From positions 366-46,284 of the forward strand of contig NZ_POSO01000003.1 of assembly GCF_002993975.1 (NCBI RefSeq): a DNA stretch of 45,919 bases, in the 5' to 3' direction. Origin of the DNA: Apilactobacillus micheneri. Lineage in GTDB: Bacteria > Bacillota > Bacilli > Lactobacillales > Lactobacillaceae. How positions within the stretch are numbered: position 1 is the first letter of the stretch; each line of letters begins with the position of its first letter. The translations under genes and the position numbers were made by a program. The notes under the pieces were generated by a model. The model made no database searches, had not been told where the DNA came from, and was given only the letters and a program-made list of their open reading frames with translations. This document shows, one piece after another, positions 9,191 to 17,768 of this stretch.

Positions 9191-10017
9191 CATATTTTTT
9201 CATATTTTTTCATAAAATTGGGAATTTGATTAATTATCTGACTAGGTAATACTACATATTGATCTTTTGCTAATTCATCTGCAATTTTACTATGCATAAA
9301 AACTGCAGATAAAACAGCATTGTATTTGTTATTAAATTGAGCAACAAATCCTCCAATCATACCAGCTAATGTATCACCCATACCACCAGTTGCTTGAGCA
9401 GGTGTTCCGCCAGGATTTTGAAAAACACTATCAGAGTTATAAACTTCAGTATGATGAGATTTTAAGACTACAATACTATTTAATTCCTTAACTTTTATCA
9501 TATTTTGATTTTCGTTTTGATTATTTATTTTTATATCAGATAGTCGTTGCCACTCCATTTGATGAGGAGTGAAAATTTTAATAGCGTTTGGCAGCTTTAT
9601 TTTATGCTTTGCAATCATAGTAATAGCTGATCCATCAATTACAACAATTTGATTTTTTTGTATTAAACTAAATACTTTATTTAAAATTTTTAAGCTTTTA
9701 GTATCTGTTCCTAATCCAGGACCGATTACAATAACATTAAAAGTAGGGATTAATGATTTTAATGTTTCTTCATCGTTATAATCGGCAAACATTGCTTCAG
9801 GTAAATGATCATGTAAACTTGAAAGGTTAATTTTATCTGTAAATGTAGTTACCAATCCAGCACCCGAATGAACAGCCGCTGATGAGGCCATTATAATTGC
9901 ACCACCAAAATTTTGGTTACCACCAATTAAACCAACTTTGCCATATGTTCCCTTATAACTATTATTTGGTCTTATTCTAATTGTATTATTAACAATATCT
10001 TTAGTTATTTGATCCAT
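9190..10017 (-). CDS. nnrD: ADP-dependent (S)-NAD(P)H-hydrate dehydratase
   Basis: Repairs hydrated NAD(P)H in the cytosol. The 275-residue protein is the stand-alone carbohydrate-kinase-like (YjeF C-terminal) domain; there is no fused epimerase half. Signatures are KVGLIGGNQNFGGA near the N-terminus, VIGPGLGTD in the middle, and the catalytic anion-hole motif GGMGDTLAG with Asp215. The ATG is preceded by GGAGGA. The last codons and the stop lie in a 10-bp tandem repeat (9191-9210). It is convergent with murJ and divergent from pepV. Confidence 0.92.
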   Translation of the reverse strand: MDQITKDIVNNTIRIRPNNSYKGTYGKVGLIGGNQNFGGAIIMASSAAVHSGAGLVTTFTDKINLSSLHDHLPEAMFADYNDEETLKSLIPTFNVIVIGPGLGTDTKSLKILNKVFSLIQKNQIVVIDGSAITMIAKHKIKLPNAIKIFTPHQMEWQRLSDIKINNQNENQNMIKVKELNSIVVLKSHHTEVYNSDSVFQNPGGTPAQATGGMGDTLAGMIGGFVAQFNNKYNAVLSAVFMHSKIADELAKDQYVVLPSQIINQIPNFMKKYEKI

Positions 10018-10141
10018 ACAATATTCCTCCTAAGAAGATTACATATCATAATTATATCATTACAAGACTTTAAAGTTCATTTATAGCTATTAAAACTGAT
10101 TATGCTAAAATATAAATAAAGATATCAGGGGGGATTTTTTT

Positions 10142-11545
10142 ATGATTAATTGGAAAAAACAAGCAAAGTCTTATAAAGATTCTTATTTAAAAGATTTGAA
10201 AGAATTAATTGCTATTGATAGTGAACGTAATGATAAAGACAAAACTAAAGAACATCCTTTGGGGAAAGGACCATCTGATGCTTTAAAAAAATATTTGTCC
10301 TTTGGTGAACGTGATGGTTTTAAAACAAAAAATTTAGATAATTTAGTAGGTTATATTGAGTATGGTGATGGAGATCAAACTTTAGCCATTTTGGCTCATG
10401 CCGATGTTATGCCAGCAGGTGCCGGATGGGATACTGATCCATTTGATATGACGATTAAAGATGGTAATGTTTATGGTCGTGGTGCGTCTGATGATAAAGG
10501 TCCAGGTTTAGCTGCATATTATGGACTAAAAATAATGAAAGATAATAATATTAAGCCAAATTGTAAAATCAGATTCATAGTAGGTACTGATGAGGAAAGT
10601 GATTGGACTGGGATGAAACATTATTTTGCCTTAGAGCCAGAACCTGACTTTGGTTTTTCACCAGATGCTGAATTTCCAGTTATTAACGGTGAAAAGGGAA
10701 ACACTACGTTTGAAAATAAATTTAACAACAAACAAACTGATAATGCCGATACATTATTGAAGTCATTTGATTCAGGATTACGTGAGAATATGGTTCCTCG
10801 TGATGCCAATGCTTATGTATTAACTAATGATAAAGATGAAATGAATGCTGATTTTACCAATTTTATGGAAGATAGTAATTTAGATGGTGATGCTGAAATT
10901 ACAGAAAAAGGAATTAAATTGCATTTAATTGGTAAATCTGCACACGGAATGGAGCCTAAGAACGGTATTAATGCTGGAACTTATCTAGCAACGTTTTTAA
11001 GCGAATATGATTTTACTGGTGATGCTGATAACTTTTTAACATTTATCGCTAAATATTTACATGATGATTCAAGATGCCATAAACTTGATACTTCATATTC
11101 GAGTGGCATAATGGGTGATTTAACTATGAATGTTGGAATTATGAAATTCGATACTCAAAATGGAGGATTTATAAATACTAATTTTAGATATCCTAAGGGG
11201 ATTTCTGTTTCAACAATTAGTGAACACTTAGAAAATGCAATCAAGCCATTGTCAGGAAGTGTTAATAACACTGATAATATGGATCCGCATTATGTAGATC
11301 CCGCTGATCCAATTGTAAGTCGTTTAATTGATGTTTATCGTGAACAATCTGGTGCTAAATCAGCTAAACCAGAAGTTGTTGGTGGCGGTACCTATGGAAG
11401 AATGATGAAACGAGGAGTGGCTTTTGGTGCTTTATGCCCATGGACGGAAGATACTATGCATCAAGCTAATGAATTTCAACCTATAGATGATTTATTACTA
11501 GCGATGTCTATTTATGCACAATCAATTACCGAATTATCTAAATAA
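10142..11545 (+). CDS. pepV: Dipeptidase PepV (M20 family)
   Basis: Cytosolic zinc dipeptidase that splits dipeptides and some D-Ala-containing substrates, part of lactobacillar peptide use. The 467-residue length matches L. delbrueckii PepV. Zinc and catalytic motifs are HADVMPAG (His86, Asp88), GRGASDDKGP (metal Asp117) and GTDEESDW (catalytic Glu151, metal Glu152). A later His lies in HGMEP, and the C-terminal metal His is in TEDTMHQANE. The ATG follows a GGGGGGA ribosome binding site. It stands alone between nnrD and a terminator. Confidence 0.95.
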   Translation: MINWKKQAKSYKDSYLKDLKELIAIDSERNDKDKTKEHPLGKGPSDALKKYLSFGERDGFKTKNLDNLVGYIEYGDGDQTLAILAHADVMPAGAGWDTDPFDMTIKDGNVYGRGASDDKGPGLAAYYGLKIMKDNNIKPNCKIRFIVGTDEESDWTGMKHYFALEPEPDFGFSPDAEFPVINGEKGNTTFENKFNNKQTDNADTLLKSFDSGLRENMVPRDANAYVLTNDKDEMNADFTNFMEDSNLDGDAEITEKGIKLHLIGKSAHGMEPKNGINAGTYLATFLSEYDFTGDADNFLTFIAKYLHDDSRCHKLDTSYSSGIMGDLTMNVGIMKFDTQNGGFINTNFRYPKGISVSTISEHLENAIKPLSGSVNNTDNMDPHYVDPADPIVSRLIDVYREQSGAKSAKPEVVGGGTYGRMMKRGVAFGALCPWTEDTMHQANEFQPIDDLLLAMSIYAQSITELSK

Positions 11546-11546
11546 T

Positions 11547-11594
11547 AAAAAAGCACTTTTGATTAATATTACTTTTAACCAAAAGTGCTTTTTG
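11547..11594. terminator. Bidirectional terminator between pepV and the kinase gene
   Basis: A 14-bp stem (AAAAAGCACTTTTG 11548-11561 with CAAAAGTGCTTTTT 11580-11593) around an 18-base loop. Confidence 0.9.
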
Positions 11595-11595
11595 C

Positions 11596-12228
11596 TTATC
11601 TTATTTCTTTTAATTTATTATCGATTTGTTTTAATATGATTTCAGTATTTTTATCATCAGATAGATCATATTTTTGCAAATCAATTTTCATTTTAGGGCT
11701 TGCGTCATATTCTTCATACCATTTTTTATATGCTGACCACATATTATAATAATATTCTTTTAACTTGGGGTTATTATCAAATTGTTCATAATCACGACCA
11801 CGCTTTTTGATTCTCTTTAAAATGGTTTCAAAGTCGGTTTCAGCATATACCATTAAATCAGGTGATTTTTTCGGTAAAGCTTTTAATTCTGACATCATTC
11901 TATCAAGTAAAGATAAATAAATTTTTAATTCCATATCGGTAATGTTTCCCTCTGCATTATTTTGCTTAGTGAAAAGGGCATCTTCATAAATTGAACGGTC
12001 TAAAATATTATTATCATCTGCTAACGCTTTTTTGATCATTCCAAAACGCTTATTTAAAAAATATATTTGTAATAAGAATCCATATTGCTTTGGGTTCTTA
12101 TAATAAAGTGGAAGAACTGGATTTTCACCAACTGGTTCATAAAATGCTTTTGTATCTAGATGTTTAGAAATTTTTCCAGTTAGGGTAGTTTTACCAACCC
12201 CAATCATTCCGGCAGTAATTATCACCAT
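11596..12228 (-). CDS. Deoxynucleoside kinase (dGK/dAK family)
   Basis: Phosphorylates deoxyadenosine and/or deoxyguanosine for dNTP salvage. The 210-residue protein has the P-loop GMIGVGKT (residues 7-14), the substrate-site Glu31 after AFYE, the DRS motif (77-79) in DRSIYED, and an Arg-rich LID (RGR, 143-145). It resembles the Lactobacillus dAK/dGK subunits. Those are encoded by tandem genes in L. acidophilus, but only one gene is seen here, so specificity is open. The ATG is preceded by GGAG. Confidence 0.88.
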   Translation of the reverse strand: MVIITAGMIGVGKTTLTGKISKHLDTKAFYEPVGENPVLPLYYKNPKQYGFLLQIYFLNKRFGMIKKALADDNNILDRSIYEDALFTKQNNAEGNITDMELKIYLSLLDRMMSELKALPKKSPDLMVYAETDFETILKRIKKRGRDYEQFDNNPKLKEYYYNMWSAYKKWYEEYDASPKMKIDLQKYDLSDDKNTEIILKQIDNKLKEIR

Positions 12229-12287
12229 TATTAACTCCTTAATTTCAACAATAATATTATTATTTTATCATATTATATAAATATAAA

Positions 12288-12325
12288 TAAAAATACCCCG
12301 ATAAAAATCAGGGTATTTTTATTTA
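12288..12325. terminator. Terminator after mscL (minus strand)
   Basis: Stem AAAATACCCCG/CAGGGTATTTT (about 12290-12300 with 12309-12319, one G-T pair). T-rich tracts on both sides allow use in either direction. Confidence 0.85.
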
Positions 12326-12333
12326 AGTTTAGA

Positions 12334-12699
12334 TTACTTTTTTTCGTCTTTTAATAGGTCACGAATTTCACCAAGTAATGCATCAGTTTTACTTTCTTTA
12401 GCTGAAGTATCACGTTTAGTTAATTTGTTGAATGCTCTTACCATTAAGAAGATGATAAATGCAATAATAATGAAATTAATAATTGCTTCAATGAATGAAC
12501 CAACTTTAAATTGAGCACTACCAACTGAGAATACTAAACCTGATAGATTAATTTGTCCTAGGAATAAACCTAAGAATGGATTAATCAAATCAGTAGTTAA
12601 TGATTTAACAATAGCTGTAAATGCTGAACCGATGATAACACCAACGGCTAAATCAACTACACTACCTCTAGATAAGAATGCTTTAAAATCTTTAAACAT
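12334..12699 (-). CDS. mscL: Large-conductance mechanosensitive channel MscL
   Basis: Homopentameric channel that opens on hypo-osmotic shock to release solutes. At 121 residues it is typical. The N-terminal amphipathic stretch FKDFKAFLSRGSVVDLAVGV leads into pore helix TM1 (about 15-45). The periplasmic loop is short, TM2 spans about 67-90, and a charged C-terminal helix ends in KDEKK. The ATG follows AAGGAGA. Monocistronic with its own terminator. Confidence 0.96.
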   Translation of the reverse strand: MFKDFKAFLSRGSVVDLAVGVIIGSAFTAIVKSLTTDLINPFLGLFLGQINLSGLVFSVGSAQFKVGSFIEAIINFIIIAFIIFLMVRAFNKLTKRDTSAKESKTDALLGEIRDLLKDEKK

Positions 12700-12824
12700 A
12701 TAAATTCTCCTTATGTAAATTATTAATTATGAATATAATAACATAAAAATCATCTAATAATAATGAAAAATGTTATACTTGGCATGGGATTAGCATTTTA
12801 ATTATTGAAAGGTGTACTAGCACA

Positions 12825-14630
12825 ATGACAAAACGAAATTATTGGATATATATTTTTTTTACTATAACTATTTTATTTTGTTTGCAGAATAGTCATTTAG
12901 TAACAAATGTTTATGCCAAAAATAATATCAAGACTGAAAAAATAAAAAATAATCCATCAACTGTACCGCAACAATCCAAATCCAGTTTTTTAGTTGCTAT
13001 GAAAATAAAGCATCAGAATTCATTAAATACATATATTTTAAATAAAAATAACAAAAAATTTATTTCCACTAAACAATTTAGTAATCGTTATGGGCAGGAT
13101 AAAAATAATATATATAAAATAAAAAGGTACTTTTATAAATATCATTTAAAAGTTAAAGTATATCGTGGAAATCTTATATTAAAAGTCTATGGTTCGATAA
13201 AAAACATACAGAAAGCTTTGAAATTTAAATTTATTAATTTAAATAAATCAGGTGTTAATGTCATAAAGCCTAATCATAAACTTACTTTACCTAAAAGATA
13301 CCAAAAAAATATTATTGATATAATTGGTTTAACAAACTATGATGGTATCGATCATAAAGATCATAATGGTAACAATGTTTCTGATTCTGATTTGAAATCT
13401 AATAGTCCACAAAAATTTATTAACAGATATAATGTTTCACCTTTATCTGATAATTCTAAAAGGAAAACTTCCATAGGAATTATTTCCTTTGGTGATTTTA
13501 GTAAAGCAGATGTAGGAACATATTGGCGCAAAATGGGAACTTCTGGAAATACTAGTAGAATTAAAGTTTATAATCATGATGCTGATACAGCAATTGATAA
13601 TAATAGCAGTGATGAAACTACTATGGACTTAGAACAGGCAGGATTTGTTAATCCTAAGGCTAATTTAAATTTATATTTATCTTCACCAACCATTTCCGGT
13701 TTATTAACTAGTTTGTCAGATGCTGTTAGTGATAACAAATCTGATACTTTATCATTGAGTTGGGGGATAAGTGAATCTGAGATTAAAAGAGAAATTAAAT
13801 TAGGTATTTTAAGCAAAAAATATAGTCAGATAATTAATCTAATTTTAGAACAAGCTGCTGCTCAAGGTATTAGTGTATTCAATTCATCTGGTGATAATGG
13901 TGCTTATGATGGAATCTCAAGTGGAGTTACTAGTTTATCGGTTGAATCGCCTTCATCATCTCCATATATAACTTCTGTAGGTGCTACAAGTATACCGGTC
14001 GATTATTCAATTAATGGTCAACGTATAAGAATTAATAAAGAACGCGCTTGGTCTAATGACTTTTTGTACCCATATTTTAATAAATTAAAATTATATGAGG
14101 CTAATAGTTCTATTTTTATTCCTAGTTATTTTGCTGGAACTGGTGGTGGATTTAGTAAGTTAAATTCTGTCCCTGCTTACCAAAAAAATATTAAAGGTGT
14201 AGGGAGTTATAATGCTATTAAATATTGGGATATGAGTTCTGGTTATGCACAGCAATATACTGCACCTAGTTTAGTTTCTGGTGAAAATTCAGGTAGAAAT
14301 GTACCTGATATTGTTGCCAATGGTGATCCGCAGTCTGGTTATACTGTTTATCATAATAATAAATGGAGTATAAGTGGGGGTACCAGTATTGTTGCTCCAC
14401 AAATAGCAGGGGTGGATTCATTGATGGTTGCTAAAGCTAAACATAGAATGGGACTTTGGAATCCTAAAATATATTCATATTCAACATCCCATAACTCGCC
14501 TTTTAATCCGATTGATTCTATAAATGATAATAGTAATATTTATTATGTTGGACAACCTGGAAAGCCTTATAATCAAGCAACCGGTTTAGGAACAGTCAAT
14601 TATTATAAACTATATAAAGAAATGAAATAA
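12825..14630 (+). CDS. Secreted sedolisin-type serine-carboxyl protease (S53)
   Basis: Predicted extracellular acid peptidase. A signal peptide covers residues 1-31 (hydrophobic core, VYA cleavage site). A pro-kumamolisin activation domain spans about residues 50-170. The catalytic set is visible: Glu264 and Asp268 in DETTMD (E-x3-D spacing), the oxyanion Asp357 in SSGDNG, and the nucleophile Ser521 in SGGTSIVAP. The C-terminus ends with a TGLGTVN motif like the calcium-site region of sedolisins. At 601 residues it is full length. The ATG is preceded by GAAAGG at long spacing. No sortase motif or other surface anchor is seen. Such an enzyme would supply peptides in acid surroundings; target unknown. 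Confidence 0.88.
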   Translation: MTKRNYWIYIFFTITILFCLQNSHLVTNVYAKNNIKTEKIKNNPSTVPQQSKSSFLVAMKIKHQNSLNTYILNKNNKKFISTKQFSNRYGQDKNNIYKIKRYFYKYHLKVKVYRGNLILKVYGSIKNIQKALKFKFINLNKSGVNVIKPNHKLTLPKRYQKNIIDIIGLTNYDGIDHKDHNGNNVSDSDLKSNSPQKFINRYNVSPLSDNSKRKTSIGIISFGDFSKADVGTYWRKMGTSGNTSRIKVYNHDADTAIDNNSSDETTMDLEQAGFVNPKANLNLYLSSPTISGLLTSLSDAVSDNKSDTLSLSWGISESEIKREIKLGILSKKYSQIINLILEQAAAQGISVFNSSGDNGAYDGISSGVTSLSVESPSSSPYITSVGATSIPVDYSINGQRIRINKERAWSNDFLYPYFNKLKLYEANSSIFIPSYFAGTGGGFSKLNSVPAYQKNIKGVGSYNAIKYWDMSSGYAQQYTAPSLVSGENSGRNVPDIVANGDPQSGYTVYHNNKWSISGGTSIVAPQIAGVDSLMVAKAKHRMGLWNPKIYSYSTSHNSPFNPIDSINDNSNIYYVGQPGKPYNQATGLGTVNYYKLYKEMK

Positions 14631-14664
14631 AAAAGCAATGACATTTTAGTCATTGCTTTTTGTT
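14629..14664. terminator. Bidirectional terminator after the S53 protease gene
   Basis: A 12-bp perfect stem (14631-14642 with 14649-14660), six-base loop, T-run on both strands. Confidence 0.92.
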
Positions 14665-14980
14665 ATTCTTTCATTTTTTTAAGCATTTCATCTGCAATTA
14701 ACCAGCGTCTTGCTCTTTTACGTAGTTCCATATTTGTTATTTTGTTAACAGTCATTTTTTCAAAAGCTGCACTATAATCAATTGATACACTATCAGCAGG
14801 CATCTTAATTGGTTCAAGCATTCTCTTTTTAAATGCCTTTTTAGATTCTTCCATTGCGTTTTCAATTGATTCTACAGTTTCATCAAAATTATGTGAAATT
14901 AAACTTTTAGCAAAATTTAATTCTGATCCTTTATAAGAACTATAAATAAACATTACTAAATTAAGTGTTTTTTCTTTCAT
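14663..14980 (-). CDS. Hypothetical cytosolic protein
   Basis: 105 residues, not recognised. No signal peptide or membrane segment; mostly helical, charged, with a basic stretch RKRARRW near the C-terminus. The gene is closed by a shared terminator and its start is preceded by a weak AAGAAG. The product is coherent (Met start, Lys/Glu balance, no low-complexity run), so I take it as real. It faces away from the UvrA-like gene, and the 158 bases between them would hold both promoters. Function unknown. Confidence 0.65.
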   Translation of the reverse strand: MKEKTLNLVMFIYSSYKGSELNFAKSLISHNFDETVESIENAMEESKKAFKKRMLEPIKMPADSVSIDYSAAFEKMTVNKITNMELRKRARRWLIADEMLKKMKE

Positions 14981-15138
14981 ATATTAACATCTTCTTTCCA
15001 TATGATTATTATTCAAATTCATTAACTAATTAAATTATAGCTTATATTATAGTGCTTTTGCAATTTATGAATATGCAATAATATTATTAATACCAAAATC
15101 TTGTTATCATAGTAATATTAATTAAAGGGAGGATTTTC

Positions 15139-17397
15139 ATGGCTGAAAGAGATTTTATTGATGTAAAAGATGCTCATCAAAATAATTTGCAGCATCTAAA
15201 TATTAAAATAAAGAAGCACAAAATAACCGTTTTTACGGGACTTTCAGGTGCTGGGAAGTCTTCGTTAGTATTTGATACGATTGCTGCTGAATCCAGAAGA
15301 GAATTGAATGAAACTTTTCCTAGTTTTACTCAGCAATACTTACCTAAGTATGGATTACCCGATGTTGGTAAAATTAATAATTTACCGGTTGCCATTGTAA
15401 TCCAACAAAAAAAGGTCGGTAAAAACCCACGTTCCACTCTTGCTACTTATACAGGAATATATTCATTAATTAGATTATTATTTGCTCGTGTTGGAAAACC
15501 ATGGGTTGGTTATTCAGATACCTTTTCATTTAATTTACCACAAGGAATGTGTGATAAATGCCAAGGATTAGGATATATTGACAATATTAATCCTGATAAA
15601 ATAATTGATTATGATAAGTCACTTAATGAAGGTGCTATTACCTTTACAAGCTTTGGCCCCGGAACTTGGCGTTGGAAACGTTATGGTTATACAGGTCTAT
15701 TTGATAATGATAAAAAGATTAAGGACTATAGTGAACATGAACTATATATGCTTTTATATGCACCACAACAACATTTAAAAGATGCACCTAAAATATGGCG
15801 CAAGTCTATTTTATATGAAGGGGTTGTTCCTAGAATTAAACGTTCAATTATTGAAAGTAAGGAGGGACAACATCATAAAAAGGCAATTGCTGAAATTGTA
15901 AATCGAACTGTTTGTGATAAATGTGGTGGTAGTAAATTAAGACCGGCTGTTTTAACTTGTAAAATTAATGATCAAAATATTGCAGATATCTTAAAATTAG
16001 ACTTAATTCATGTTTTAAAATTTTTATCAAGTATTGATATACCTTTGGTGAAAAATCTTATAAGAGAACTTAGCACTAAAATTCAATCATTAGTTGATTT
16101 GGGCCTGGGATATTTAACCCTTGATAGAAGTACAGATACCTTGTCTGGTGGTGAAACTCAAAGAATTAAAATTGCTAAATATATGAACAGTTCTTTGTCA
16201 GATATGGTATATATTCTTGACGAACCAAGTGTTGGTTTGCATCCTGTTGATATTAAATTGATAAGTAATGCTTTGAAAAAATTAAAAGATAAAGGTAATA
16301 CTATCTTAGTTGTTGAACATAATCCAGAATTAATTCCAATTGCTGATTATGTTGTAGAAATTGGACCTAAACCTGGTAAAAAAGGTGGTAATGTTACATT
16401 TCAAGGCAGTTATTCAGAGCTATTAGAAAGTAACACGATAACTGGTAAACTTTTGAAAGAACCATTGCAATTTAATCAGACTAGAGACTTTGACCAAACA
16501 ATTGATTTACAAAATGTAAATATTCATAATTTGCAAAATGTAAATGTTAAAATTCCTTTGAATGCTGAAACTGTCATTTCAGGAATTGCTGGTTCAGGTA
16601 AGAGCTCATTAATTGATGCTGTAAAGCGTAACCTAAAAACAGATTATGTAGATTTATCTCAAGATGCCGTTGGGGTTAATATTAGATCCACTCCAGCAAC
16701 TTATTTAGATATTTTAAATGATATTAGAAAATTATTTGGGGATGCTAATAACGTTTCTAGACAATTGTTTAGTTATAATGGTAAAGGTAAATGTCCATTA
16801 TGTAAGGGAAGAGGAGTTCAGATTACCAATATGTCTTTTATGGATCCAGTTATTCAAATTTGTGAAAAATGTCATGGTAAAAGATATAGTGATGAAGCAC
16901 TTCAATATAAATATAATGGCAAAGATATTAGTGAAGTGTTAAATATGTCAATTGCTGATGCAATTATATTTTTTGATGACCATGGTGAAATTAGTGATAA
17001 ATTGATTAACATGCAAAGAGTAGGTTTGGATTATTTATCATTAGGTCAGTCTTTAGATACCTTATCTGGTGGAGAAGTTCAAAGATTAAAACTTGCAGTT
17101 CAACTTAATCAAACTGGAACTGTCTATTTGCTGGATGAACCTACTGCTGGACTTCATATGAAAGATGTATCGATTATGAATAATCTATTTAATGACTTAG
17201 TTAATGCTGGCAATACAGTTATTATTGTTGAACATAATTTATCTGTTATTAGTAAAGCAGATTGGATGATAGATGTTGGACCTAAAGCAGGTCGTTATGG
17301 TGGAAAAATACTATATTCAGGAACTCCTAAAGATGCTTTAAATGATTTAAATTCAGTAACTGGTCAGTCAATGAAAAATTATAATCAAATTAGATAA
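15139..17397 (+). CDS. Short UvrA-like ABC ATPase
   Basis: Tandem ABC-ATPase of the UvrA family, 752 residues against about 940 for true UvrA. Two Walker A motifs (GLSGAGKS 34-41, GIAGSGKS 482-489) and two signature LSGGE motifs are intact. Zinc-type pairs are CDKC (138-141), CDKC (259-262) and the module CPLC(552-555)...CEKC(575-578). The spacing from the first Walker A to Cys138 leaves no room for the UvrB-binding insert, and the first half of zinc module 1 is missing. This matches the shorter UvrA paralogues linked in other bacteria to drug tolerance or unknown DNA roles. It is therefore unlikely to recruit UvrB. The ATG follows AGGGAGG. Confidence 0.88.
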   Translation: MAERDFIDVKDAHQNNLQHLNIKIKKHKITVFTGLSGAGKSSLVFDTIAAESRRELNETFPSFTQQYLPKYGLPDVGKINNLPVAIVIQQKKVGKNPRSTLATYTGIYSLIRLLFARVGKPWVGYSDTFSFNLPQGMCDKCQGLGYIDNINPDKIIDYDKSLNEGAITFTSFGPGTWRWKRYGYTGLFDNDKKIKDYSEHELYMLLYAPQQHLKDAPKIWRKSILYEGVVPRIKRSIIESKEGQHHKKAIAEIVNRTVCDKCGGSKLRPAVLTCKINDQNIADILKLDLIHVLKFLSSIDIPLVKNLIRELSTKIQSLVDLGLGYLTLDRSTDTLSGGETQRIKIAKYMNSSLSDMVYILDEPSVGLHPVDIKLISNALKKLKDKGNTILVVEHNPELIPIADYVVEIGPKPGKKGGNVTFQGSYSELLESNTITGKLLKEPLQFNQTRDFDQTIDLQNVNIHNLQNVNVKIPLNAETVISGIAGSGKSSLIDAVKRNLKTDYVDLSQDAVGVNIRSTPATYLDILNDIRKLFGDANNVSRQLFSYNGKGKCPLCKGRGVQITNMSFMDPVIQICEKCHGKRYSDEALQYKYNGKDISEVLNMSIADAIIFFDDHGEISDKLINMQRVGLDYLSLGQSLDTLSGGEVQRLKLAVQLNQTGTVYLLDEPTAGLHMKDVSIMNNLFNDLVNAGNTVIIVEHNLSVISKADWMIDVGPKAGRYGGKILYSGTPKDALNDLNSVTGQSMKNYNQIR

Positions 17398-17432
17398 AAA
17401 ATAATCACACTTTTATACAAAGTGTGATTATT
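17398..17432. terminator. Bidirectional terminator (UvrA-like gene / tRNA-Leu)
   Basis: Stem AATAATCACACTTT with AAAGTGTGATTATT around TATAC, T-rich after it on both strands. It also lies just 3' of the minus-strand tRNA-Leu. Confidence 0.9.
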
Positions 17433-17436
17433 TTTA

Positions 17437-17521
17437 TGCCCTAAAAGGGACTCGAACCCATACTTAGAAAAACTAAACAACGATCTGAACGTTGCGCGTC
17501 TGCCAATTCCGCCATTAGGGC
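17437..17521 (-). tRNA. tRNA-Leu(CAG)
   Basis: 85-nt class II tRNA on the minus strand. Acceptor GCCCTAA/TTAGGGC pairs perfectly, discriminator A. Anticodon loop TTCAGAT gives CAG (CUG codon). The long variable arm is present; the T-stem has one T-T mismatch. No CCA encoded. It stands alone, divergent from asnB. Confidence 0.93.
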
Positions 17522-17532
17522 ATATAATACAT

Positions 17533-17562
17533 ATTGTATACCTATATCATGGCTTTTAACAA
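17533..17562 (-). promoter_or_regulatory. Promoter of tRNA-Leu(CAG)
   Basis: Read on the minus strand: -35 TTGTTA (complement of 17557-17562), 18-bp spacer, -10 TACAAT (complement of 17533-17538), placed 12 nt before the tRNA 5' end. Confidence 0.7.
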
Positions 17563-17768
17563 ATTTTAGCAGGAATATTATACTTTACAGAATTCTTTAT
17601 ATGTTTATACTTAATAATAGTTTGTGTACTAATTAATATTGTCTAACAAATTTTATGATTTATGGTTCATATTGCATAACATTTGGTACAATAATATTAG
17701 TAAGAATTTAAAATTAAAATAAACTATAAAATAAAATTATTATGTTATATAAAAGGGGATAAATCGAC
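17563..17768. other. AT-rich intergenic stretch upstream of asnB
   Basis: About 200 bases between the tRNA-Leu promoter and asnB. Apart from a weak promoter-like pair (TTGCAT, TATTAG) and the asnB ribosome binding site I see no reading frame, T-box, riboswitch core or strong hairpin. Confidence 0.6.
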
